DNA of 32,500 bases, from NCBI GenBank assembly GCA_019918135.1, contig WBZZ01000786.1:7501-40000 (forward strand), given 5' to 3'. The notes under the pieces are model-generated. The model had not been told where the DNA came from and ran no database searches. It saw only the letters and a list, made by a program, of their open reading frames with translations. The translations under genes were made by a program, and so were the position numbers. This document shows positions 16,586 to 26,436 of the stretch, one piece after another. Origin of the DNA: Paulinella micropora (lineage: Eukaryota > Cercozoa > Imbricatea > Euglyphida > Paulinellidae). The number at the start of each line of letters is the position of its first letter. The stretch's first letter is position 1.

Positions 16586-19500
16586 TCAAGGCACAGCGGG
16601 AGCAGCGGGTGCCTGCCGCAGGGCGCCCGGCGCTGCTGGTGTTGCTGCTGCAAGAGGTCGGCGCCAGTTGAGCCCGTCCTGCAGCCGGCCGGGGAAGTCA
16701 ATGACGCAGTCCCGTCCGTGCACCAGCAGGCCCGGGGGTGCCAGGTCAGCGCCCTGCAGGACGAAGTTGAGGGTGTGCTGAAAGTAACCCGTGGTGGCCA
16801 CGGTCCGCACGCTCTGGCCCACGACCTCGCACGACGCGGCCATGTGCCAGCCGAAGCTGCGCAGCGACAGCCCGGCCAGGAAGGACTCGCGCACGAAGCC
16901 GCTGTCGTCGGGCGCGCCGGGGCGCGAGTAGGCGCTGCGCTGGCCGCCAACGCTCGGCTCGATCAGGCAGCCGGCGTACAGGTGCAGGCCGGCCTGGAGC
17001 TGCAACTGCTGCACGTCCTCGAGGGAGCCCTTGGCGCCCGACACGATGCTGGACATGATCCCGCGCGAGTGCGGCGCGGCCAGCCAGGCCCGCTGGTGTT
17101 CTTGCGCCAGGGACCGCAGCCGGGCCCCGTGCTGGCTGCACCGGGCGAGCAGGTCGCGCTCGGCGCCCAGGTCCGCCGCCAGCAGGGCGGCCAGGCGCCG
17201 CTCACTGCGTACCCAGCCCGGCAGGCGGCCCGGGGGCGGCGGGGCGCGCCCGGCCGGGGCCGTGGCCGTCGCCGCCGTGGCAGGGAGGCCGCCCCAGCGC
17301 CGGGGGGGGCGGCAGCTCCGCCGCGGGGCGCGGGGCCAGGTCCGCCAGCGAAAGGGTGAGGGCGTGGCGGCGGTTCAGCCAGGCCACGAACACGCTCACG
17401 CAGTCGAGGAAGAACGCCGCCCACTGGGGGGCGTAGTTGCTGTACAGGAGCTTGACGAGGCTGTCTCGGCCCTGGCCCAGGGGCGGCGCGGGGGGGCCCA
17501 GCTGCCCCGGCTCGCCCCCACGGCCCAGCGCCAGCGCGTGGCGGGCCTGCGCCTTGCTCACGAAAGACAGGGGCAGGAACCAGCCCAGCACGTCCCACGC
17601 GGTGCAGCCGTCCGGCCGCCCCGGGCGCAGGTAGCCGGGGGGGCGCCGGCACGTGCCGCTCCAGCTGCGCGCGCAGGGACAGGACCTCGGCCGGGAAGGT
17701 GTCGGGCACCCGGAGCGCGCCCGACAGGACGTTGAGGTTGTCCAGGGCGAGCTTGGCTACGTTCTCGGACGCGGCGCGCGTCACGATGTGCTGGCAGGAG
17801 CCGATGGCCTCGTCCGCCGACCAGCCGTCCAGGGGGTCCTGCAGCGCCACCAGCGTGATGACGTCCCCGTCGTTGTCACCGTTGAAGGGGATCTGTTCGA
17901 TCGGGTTGAGCGCCAGGCAGAAGTGCTGCGGGGCAAACTCGGGGCGGTCGACCGCGAGCCGCCGCGCGCTCAGGCGGGACAGCGCCGCCAGGCACGAGGG
18001 CGGCTCGCTGAAGAGGTCGAGGACCGAGAACACGCGCGCGCTCTGGGGCGACAGCGTGAGCTGGCGGTTGATGAGGACCTTGCTGCCCTGCGTGAGGCTC
18101 ATCTCTAGCACGTCGCCCACGTGGATGAAGTCCGAGTACGGCCGCGCCCCCCCCCCCCCCCGGCCCGCGCCGGCTGCCAGCTCGTCGAGCAGGAGCGGGG
18201 GGCAGAAGGCCAGGGGGCTGAACACGGAGCCGCGCTGGGGGGCGTGCGCCCGCGCCGCCCGCTGCGCGCCCCGCGGCCGCCGCCACAGCAGGCCCAGCAC
18301 GGGGTACACGTCCCCGTGCACGAGGTCCGGGTTGCGCTCCCGCAGGGCCACTGCCTAGGCCGCCCGGCCCTCGTCGCGGAGCCGGGCCAGCAGCGCCTGC
18401 CAGCCGCGCAGCCGGGCCCGTGCCTGCTGCATCAGGTCCGCCCGGGCCCGCACGGACTCGACGTTCTAGGCCGTGACGCGCACACACTCGAACTGCGTGC
18501 GCAAAAAGCCCCAGCACACCATGTCGTGGCCGACCGGGACGGTGGCGACCCCGATCAGGACCCCGCGGCCGGAGCAGTTGATGCGCTTGCCGTCCTTGCG
18601 GCTCAGGAGCTCGCTGAGGCTGCGGAGCCCCTCGGGCGGCCGCAGCGCGGGCGGGACCGTGGGCGGGGAGGGGGCTGCGGCCGCCGAGTGGGGCGCCGGG
18701 GGGTGCACGGGCGCGTGGCTCGTGAGGCCCGCACACCAGCAGTTGTAGGCGGCGGTCAGCGTGCGGAGGTACTCGGTCGTCAGCACGCAGCCCGGCCCCT
18801 GCTGCCACAGCGCGCCCGCCTCTAGCGCCAGCGGGGCGCCGGGCGCGGCCCGGGCGGGGTTGCCTCACGCTCGCCCCCCCAGGTGCCGCTCCAGCGCCAG
18901 CCGGAGCTCCCAGCCGCAGCGCAGCAGGTCGGCGACCGCGTACGCGTTGTCAGCCAGTTCGTGGCCGTAGCTCAGCAGCACCTGGCGGCCGTCCACGCTC
19001 GCGTGCGTCACGGGCAGCAGCGCGCGCGAGGGGACCAGGCACGCAAAGCGGAAGAGACGTTCGGGGTGCGCGAGCAGTCGGGCCCGCACCCAGGCGTCGG
19101 CCGGCGGGGCTGCTAGCCAGGCGCGCAGCGCCGCCAAGTGCACCTGCGCCCGGCCGCCGCCGCCGGCCCAGGGCCAGCACCAGCCGAACAAGTTCTCGAG
19201 CGCCGCGCGGCCGGCGGGGCCACGGAACTGGACCTCGGCCCACAGGCCGCACAGCTTGACCAGGCGGGGCTGCGCGCAGCCGCAGCCGCCCGCCTTCACC
19301 GCACAGCGCACGACGCCCCGCTTGCGGGCCAGGGCGCTGCCCAGGGCGCGGGACATGAGCGCCGCGCCCGGCGCGGCCGCGGGGGCGGCCGAGCCCAGGC
19401 CCCGGACCGGCGGCGCCGGCGGCAGCCCCCGCTCTGCCTCCTCGTGCAGCACAAAGTCTCGCAACGCCTCCCGGCAGCCGCCTAGGACCGCTAGCCGGGC

Positions 19501-20602
19501 CCGGCACGCCAGGAGCTGCTCCCGCAGCCCGGCCGCCGACTGCAGCTCCGCCGCCAGCGCCGGGGGTAGCTCGCGGCCCAGCCCGGCGGGTCACGCCCGC
19601 GTGCGCCAGCTTCTGCAGGCGCTGCAGCAGCGCCTCGGCGTGGGACGCCTCACGCAGTCTCAGGCACGCCGCCGCGGCCAGCGAGAACGGCTGCCCTGCC
19701 TCGAAGGCGAGCGCGCGCCAGACCTGCTGCAGCCTGGCCAGCAGCACGCCCCCTAGCAGCACGTCCGTGCGCTCCCGCTGGGCGGCGGCGCGCGACAGCT
19801 TGTTGCGGCAGTGCTGCTGCGCCAGCAGCCCGTTCCAGCGCTCGCGGACCCGGGTGAGGGCGGAACGCCAGGCCTCCAGCGCCACCGCCGGGCCGGGCCA
19901 CGCGCCGCACACGGCGGCGGCCACCCCCGCCGCCCCCTCTTCTGTCAGCAGCCACGAGCGCCGGCTCGTGTCGGCCGCCGCGGGGCAGGCCAGCAAGTCC
20001 GGGGCCGCGGCCGTGGGCTCGTCCCCGGCGCAGGCCTGCCATTCGCCCCACCTGGCTCCCCAGGCCACCTCGTCCTGCCCGCTGGCGTGGCCGGGCGCGT
20101 GGGCGACCTGGAGCTGCAGCTGGGCCAGCCCCGTCACCCGGTCCATGGACTCGACAAGCGCGCGCCGCTGTTCCTGGCTCAGGGCGGCCCGGCCGTCGGC
20201 CACGCAGGCCGCCGGCCGCGCCTGCTGCTTGGCCAGCACCGCCGTGTCCCACAAGACTGCCCCGCATTGCTTACACACCAGGGACAGTGCCAGCAGAGCC
20301 TGCTTCTCGAACTGGGGGAGCAGCCACGGCTCCGGTACCTCGAGGTGGAAGGAGTGGTAGGTGCAGGCCAGCAGGTCTTGCTCGCACAAGGAGCAGCACT
20401 TGGTGGCGCTGTCGGGTGTCAGCACGGGGTCGTGATACGTGAACTTGGCCTGGTTCTCCTTGGTGCCGAGCTCCGACAGCGAGCCGGCCGACACGTCCCG
20501 CACGTCCAGGTCGGTGGCTGATTCCGCAGCCAGGCTGAGCACGTAATGGTCGTCACCGTCCGCCGGGCAGGGCGAGCGCTTCTCCTTGACTTCTTGCCAC
20601 AT
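16586..20602 (-). pseudogene. Diverged RNA polymerase largest subunit (RPB1/beta-prime family), N-terminal half
   Basis: Motifs run in the family order. Zinc motif C-x2-C-x6-C-x2-H-x2-H (about 20,349-20,400); a second CxxC (VCKQC); clamp motif GGCGCAQP (about 19,265-19,290); a PV-rich strand ending in a YGHELADNAY stretch; switch/dock segment KDGKRINCSGRGVLIGV (about 18,545-18,610); INRQLTLSPQSARVF (about 18,040-18,090), equal to the 'NRQPTLH' strand; the catalytic loop NGDNDGD (17863-17883), equal to NADFDGD with all three Mg-binding aspartates; SGAKGS (about 17,030); and the bridge helix ending TTGYFQHTL (about 16,770-16,870). Spacing from catalytic loop to bridge helix (about 340 residues) is normal; the clamp is longer than in yeast. 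Trigger loop, jaw and CTD are absent. Frames change near 19,590, 17,642 (G-run) and 17,303 (G-run). In-frame stops: TGA 18865, TAG 18466, TAG 18355. The start could also be 20893. Confidence 0.88.
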
Positions 20603-20891
20603 GCGGCCGGGGCTGCCCCCGGAGCGCTTCGTCTCCGCTCGGCGTGGCGATGTGGCCAGCCCAGAGAAGGAAAGAGGAGGCCAGCTCGTTCTCCCTGGCT
20701 GGGGAAAGGAGGATGCTCTCCCCTCTCTCCTCTCTCTGTCCCCGGAGAGGGAGAGTGCAGGGGGGAGGGGGGACGGCAGGGGCGGGACGGGGGTACTCAT
20801 ATCCGCTGCGCTCGCTCCCCTGCCGTCCCCCCTACGGCGCGCGCGCTCCCCGCCGTGACCGCTGGCCACAGCGACAAGGCACAAGAAAAGC
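20603..20891. promoter_or_regulatory. Bidirectional promoter region, RPB1-like / F-box-LRR
   Basis: About 290 bases separate the likely RPB1 start (20602) from the F-box/LRR start (20892). It is purine/pyrimidine-skewed (GGAAAGAGGAGG, CTCTCTCC) and has no clear TATA box. The copy is at 14105-14393, and a third, diverged copy of its RPB1-proximal part lies at about 16,000-16,045 and 22,500-22,538. Confidence 0.45.
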
Positions 20892-22118
20892 ATGGCGGAC
20901 CGACATACCCTGGGGTTCCCTGCCGGGGCCTGGTGCCAGGTCCGGGACTATCTGGGCTGGCGCCCCGAGCTAGGGCCGTGAGCCCCGAGCTGCGCGGATT
21001 CCTGGACAGGCCGGCGGCCTGGGCGCGCTTCCGCTGTACCGAGCTCGACCTAAGCAGTCGTGCTCGGGCGACTGCCTTCCAGGCCTGGCTGGGCCAGGCC
21101 TGGAGCCAGGCCCAAGTCCAGGTAGCGACCTTGGTGTTAGCCATAGAGGCCTGGAGCGGGGCCGGGGCCAGCCTGGAGCGGAGCCGGGGCCAGCCTGGCC
21201 GTGGACGGGCTGCGCCTAACGGGGCCGGGGAACCTCACGTACGAACATATCCAGACCCTGGTAAAGCTCTGGCCCGAGCTAGGGCAGCTCGTCCTCACGA
21301 ACCTTGACCAGGTCATTGAGCGCGGGTTCGCTTGCTTGGCTACGCTGCAGAACCTGCGGCGCCTCGTGCTTAGGCGGAGGCAGGGGGGCTATATAAACCG
21401 TCAGTGGCCCGATTACGTCCGCAGAATGCAGAACTTGCAGGAGCTTGACCTCCATGAAGTGTGAGTCACAAAGACTGGTTTATCCACACTGGCAACGCTG
21501 CCGCAGCTGCGGCGGCTAACAATCAATGACGACTGCGAGGTCGAGGACTTTACACTGGAGGGCCTCAAGGGGATGCTCTCCCTAGAGGAGCTGTCTCTCC
21601 GCGATTGTTGCAGGGTCAAGGGAACGCAGCCCTTACCAAACCTGCCGCGGCTGCAAAAGCTCGACCTTAGCGGGTGTGGAGAGCTCCAGAACGATCGACT
21701 GTTGTCGAATCTGCCTGCACTACGGGAACTGGACTTGGGTTTGTGCTTGGAACTTCGCTCGCTGGTCATTGTACCAACGCTGCGCCACCTGCGGAGACTC
21801 TGCCTCGCCGACTGTACGGAGCTGCCCGAAATGCCGTCCTTGGCTTGGCTGCACGACCGGGAGGACCTGGAGGACCTCAGCCTCTCCGACTGGACACAGC
21901 TCACGGATCAGGGACTGTCGCGCTTGGAGAGGCTACCGAACCTGCAGAAACTCAACCTCAGCCGCTGTACGCAAATCACGGACCAGGGAGTGAGTTCCCT
22001 CGTCCAGCGCTTGCCGAGCCTGAGAGAACTCGACCTCGAGGGCTGTACCGAGCTCACTGAGTTAGGAATACAGACACTGCGCACATCTAGTAGGTCTGTC
22101 CGAATAACGACCGAATGA
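20892..22118 (+). pseudogene. F-box/LRR-like protein, copy B
   Basis: Near-identical to 14394-15620, with one Lys/Arg-type substitution near 21,938 seen in an overlapping frame. It shares the early TGA and frame change, the 22-base tandem duplication (21150-21193), the in-frame TGA (21462-21464) and the final stop at 22116-22118. All these lesions are older than the block duplication. Function as for copy A. Confidence 0.7.
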
Positions 22119-22355
22119 ATGAGGACTGCGCTAGCTTGGGGCATAGAAAGGGGGGGGGGGGGGGGCAAGCAAAGGGACTAGGGACGGCCCCGGTTAGCCC
22201 CGCACCCCAGAGGGAGCCGCGTACTTAAAAGGAGCCACGTACTAGTCGAAAATTGCTGTTGTTTGTAGCCTACGAAACGCTGCACAGGCTGCACCTACCG
22301 CCGGGCCTACACGCCCCCCTCCCCCAGGGGGTCGAGCCAAACGCTCAGCGGCCAG

Positions 22356-22538
22356 GCCAGCCTCGTTCCGCACGTCCGGGTCGGCGGCTAACTCGGCTGG
22401 CCAAGCTGAGCACGTAATGATCGTCACCGTCCGCCGGGCAGGGGCGAGCGTACCCCCTTCTTGACTTCTGGCCACAGGCGGCCGTGGCTGCCCCTGGAGC
22501 CGCTTCGTCTCCGCTAGGCGCGGCAAGGTGGCCAGGAG
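22356..22538 (-). pseudogene. Vestigial RPB1 5' end plus promoter, copy B
   Basis: Duplicate of 15856-16045, with small indels (for example an extra TTC near 22,459). It is divergent from the LRR-like gene at 22784. Confidence 0.75.
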
Positions 22539-22783
22539 AGGCCGGGACCACCACGCCGCCCCCTTCCTTCCCCCCCCCCCCCCCGAAACTCCCGCGGCTG
22601 GCGCCGCCCCCCACCCCCGTAGCACGGGCTACCTCGGGGCCCAGGGGGGAGATGCTCCCCCCCCCCCCCCCCCCCGGCGCCCGCTCCTCGCCCCCCGCTT
22701 CTTCCCCTTCCCCGGCCGGGCTAGCTGGGGGGGCGTCCCCGCCCAGGGTGTCACGCCAGGAATAAAAGGTTGGAGCACAGCCG
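22539..22783 (+). promoter_or_regulatory. Promoter region with C15 and C19 tracts, copy B
   Basis: C15 (22570-22584) and C19 (22657-22675) precede a TATA-like AATAAAAGG 16-24 bases before the ATG at 22784. The large C run is 34 bases shorter than in copy A, the biggest difference between the two blocks. Confidence 0.5.
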
Positions 22784-25245
22784 ATGGCTAACCAGCGGCA
22801 AGGGGCTGCCGAGGGGTCCGGCCCCCGGGCGCACCCTGGCCAGACTACTAGGCCCTGGCCGCCGTTTACGCCTGGTTTGCCCAGCTTCCTCGGTGACTCC
22901 GACCGCCTGGCTGCTTGCTGCCTTTCCCCGCCCTGGTTGGCTAAGGAGCGCGAGAATGGCGTACGGCAGACCTTGCTCCCTGCGTGCCTACAACACTACA
23001 ACTGGCTGCACGGGCCCCAGGAGCCTGGCCCCCAGGGCGACTACCGGCTACAGCAAATGCTATTAGACCTCGATGTTTATGTGGACCAGGTCTTCACGGG
23101 CTCGTGCCCGCGGACGGACAACGTGGGCGCGTGCAAGCTCGCCGCGAGTGGCTTGAAAAAGCAGAAGTCGCTGGCTTTCCATAATCTGCTAGTGCCCGGG
23201 GAGGACAGACTGTGGGCGGGCGAAACCGCTGCTGACGCGGCCGTGCGCTATTGGAGGGCGGTGGCCGACGCCGTGGAGCAGTTGGCGCCTGGGCCTAGGG
23301 CCGCCGGTCTGGCAGAGGACGAGCCGTTCGACCCCTGGTTAGCGCGGGACGAGCCGTTCGACCCCTGGTTAGCGCGGGACGAGCGGCCCGAACCGGAAGG
23401 GTCCACCGACCTCACGGTGACCCTCGCCCCACCAGGCCCGGACACGGCCAGAGGTGTCATCACGCTGACGCCGCAGAGCACGCAGCACTTTCCGTTCCAA
23501 AGTGAGGAGGGGAAGCAACGCAAGATTACTTCCCTGCACCTGCACGGCTTCCCCCTAGCTCTCCGCGAAGCAGGGGGTGTGCGGAGTCGTACCTTCCGGG
23601 TTGCGCGTCAGGACGTGCTGCGGAGGCTGCGCCTGTCGCAGATGGACTGCCCCCCGGGCGAGGAGGGGACACTGAGCTTCGAATACTGCACGGCGCTGGA
23701 GGAGCTCGTGTTTACGCGGCAAGCGCCGGCGGCGGTGACGGCCCCCGCCCGCATTACACTCGCTTTCTTCGACTGCAGTAACCTCGGCGTCGTCGATACC
23801 TCCACTGGCGGCAGCGGCCCGCAGCCCGTCTCGATTACGCTGCCAAGGGGGCGCGGACGGCGACTGCTCCTGCTCAGGCCCGGCCCCGGAGACCTGGAGC
23901 TGACCGCGGAGCAGTCCCTACCGGGACTGGTCTTGCACAAAGCCAATCTTCAACTCCAGTGCGGGCCCGCCTTCACCCGCCTGGTCTGGGACGGGCTGCA
24001 AGAAGCAACCGGTGATGTCACCACTACGCTTAAAGGCAGTGAATTCCTGTGCAAGCTGTTGTGGCCCGACCTCCGGCTGGCGCGGGGTTCTTTCTTGCTG
24101 ACAGCGGACATTCCTAAGAAAGACGGGGGTGTTGCAGATGAGATAACCTGGCCTCGCAAACAGTACGAGGTCGGGCTGCCCGCACTGGAGAGCTGTGGAA
24201 AAGACCTGCGGCTGGAACTCCTAGGCTGCCAGTACCTGTGGACGTTCGAACTACCGAAACTGCGGAGAGTGCGCGGGAACCTAAGCCTGACACTCTCACA
24301 CTGCTTCCACCTCAGGACCTTCAAGCTGCCCCAGCTGGCCTCCGTCGATGGAAGCCTCGTACTAAGACTGGTCACAGCCCGCCGTGGGGCCTGGTGGGGG
24401 CTCGGCGGTGAAGGAGTGTTGGCCGCCGTAGACTTGGAAGCACTCAGGGAATGTGGATCAGTCTCCCTGGATATCCGCCCAGCCAGGCAAATTGGCCAGC
24501 CTTGGAATGCAGGCGCTCTGCAAGGCAAACAACGTCGAGATAAGCCTAGAGCAAGGCAGGGGCTTGCTCACGGTCTCTGCCAGCGCTCCGCAGGGCAAAC
24601 AGCGTCCAAGTAACTTTAGCAGATTGCCAGGGCTTAAGCAAGGTGTCCCTGCCAGAGCTAGCGCTGCCGGCAGTAGGAGAGCAGAGCGCTTACCCCGCCA
24701 TCACAGTCACAGCCTCAGACTGCGTCGGTCTCAAGGGGCTGGAAGCGCCCGCGCTAGAGATTGCCAAGCTGATCGAGATCGAGATAGACGGCGTCGCCCT
24801 GCCGTCGGTGGACCTGTCCCGCCTGCGCGAGTGCAAAGAGACACTGACCCTGACGTACGTGGGCCCATCGCGGAAGGAGCAGGACGGGCCCCCCCCTCCA
24901 GCGGCCGCCCTGGCACTTGATAACTTGTCACAGGTGGGGAGGCTGGCGAAGTTCAGCTTTGAATATGACCACCGCCTCGAGGAGCTCCACTGGCCCCGTC
25001 TGACTGCTGTGGCCGAGCTCGACGTTCGGTGCCGAGATTGTAGCCAGCTGCGCCAAGCCAGTCTGCTGGCCCGGCCGGCAGGCCAGACGAAGCTCTCTCT
25101 GGACTTCCTTCGGTATCCACAGCTGGCCAAGCCGCAGGTACCGCTCCTGAAGACGGCCGCGCGGCAGACATACATCAGGCTGAGCGAATGCAGCTCTGTC
25201 ACCGGACTCTGCTTCCGCAGCTTGAGGGACCAGCAGCGACCGCCC
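22784..25245 (+). pseudogene. Large LRR-like protein, 3' end lost in a microsatellite
   Basis: From the ATG at 22784 the frame is open for 609 codons. An F-box-like start is possible (LPSFLGDSDRLAACCLSPPW). A helical region follows, then an acidic linker with two 10-residue repeats (DEPFDPWLAR). From about 23,520 there are irregular leucine-rich repeats with conserved C, L and LP positions (LRLELLGCQYLWTFELPKL, LTLSHCFHLRTFKLPQL). Repeats continue beyond the frame stop at 24611-24613 in two other frames (about 24,490-24,605 and 24,605-25,240; LADCQGLSKVSLPELALP), so at least two frameshifts are present. The gene runs directly into ATGT repeats near 25,245 without a natural end. Role is unknown; LRRs suggest protein binding. 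Confidence 0.6.
23318..23377 (+). repeat. Two exact 30-bp coding repeats
   Basis: 23318-23347 and 23348-23377 are identical and in frame, each encoding DEPFDPWLAR. The exact match points to a recent duplication. Confidence 0.95.
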
Positions 25246-25998
25246 GTACGTATGTATTTATGTATGTATGTATGTGCATGCATGCATGCATGCATGTATG
25301 TATGTATGTATGTATGTATGTCTATACATGTACATATGTATGTACATGCATGCATACATGCACACATACGCATGCCTACATACATACGTTCATACACGCA
25401 TACATGCATACATACATATATTGCATAGTATTACACTTAATACATAAATACATACTAATTACATACTTACACACATACGTACATAAATGCATACATGCAT
25501 AAATACATACATACATACAAACGTACATACATACATACATAGATAAATATATATGCATACATACATACATACATAAATTCATACATAATACATACATACA
25601 TACATAGATAGATAAATATATATGCATACATACATACATACATAAATTCATACATAATATAGACATACATACTTCCTACCTACAAAGAGACATAGTTATT
25701 TACATACATACCATCCATCCATATACATACCATCCATACACATCATACATACATCATACATACATACATACATACATACATATCATACATATATACCTAC
25801 ATACATACATACATACATGCATGCAAACAAGCAAACATACATACATACATACATACATAGATACATACATACACTATGGTACGTTCATACATACACACGT
25901 ACATACATGCATACAAAGACGTGCACACATACATACCTACATACCCACATAGATACATATACATAAATACATACATACATATACATACATACATACAT

Positions 25999-26029
<31 letters not shown>

Positions 26030-26245
26030 CGCATGTACATACATAAACATACGTACATACATATATACATCCCGACGTAAACATACATACATAAATAAAC
26101 ATAAATACATACTACGTACATACATACATATATACATACAAACATACATACATACATACAAACAAACACACATACAGACAAGACATGCATGCATATACAC
26201 ATACATGCATACATACTTACATACATACGTTTTTACATACCTACA
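25245..26245. repeat. ATGT/TACA microsatellite array
   Basis: About 1 kb of tetranucleotide repeats. ATGT units run first (25,245-25,325), then mostly TACA units with interruptions, including two near-identical 70-base blocks around 25,540 and 25,610. Long Tyr/Met/Cys-type frames through it are artefacts of the repeat. It forms the right border of the GC-rich island. Confidence 0.95.
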
Positions 26246-26436
26246 CCTACGCACATAAATGTATTCACCACACTTTGAACCAAATATTTAGCATGTTTTT
26301 GCTCATGGGCTGCTCCTGTGAAAGATCTATCGCATGTTTATATACTACTCTGTGGGTTCTGCGGTCGTAAGCATGATTTTCTCTAACGGTCACTTCGACT
26401 CGGATTACGCTGGATGTGACTTTCCTGTTTTACATT
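26246..26436. other. Unique AT-rich spacer
   Basis: Non-repetitive sequence between the TACA array and the inverted-repeat element. No gene or RNA was recognised. Confidence 0.4.

Larger units (their letters stand above)
19232..23002. repeat. 3.8-kb duplicated block, copy B (original context)
   Basis: Counterpart of 12,731-16,523. Here both ends continue into uninterrupted genes (RPB1-like on the left, LRR-like on the right), so this is the source arrangement. Confidence 0.95.

Noticed and set aside
18950..20893. A single 647-codon frame as one complete protein
   Set aside because: The RPB1 motifs leave this frame near 19,590; the rest is a shadow. The first ~97 codons upstream of 20602 look like promoter sequence read as protein.
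10929..24613. Bacterial origin of the island
   Set aside because: No ribosome-binding-site pattern or operons; TATA-like and ATTAAA-type signals and an FBXL-type LRR gene point to a eukaryotic or eukaryotic-virus setting. Not fully excluded.
25188..26226. Tyr/Cys/Met-rich frames in the TACA/ATGT array
   Set aside because: Direct translation of tetranucleotide repeats.
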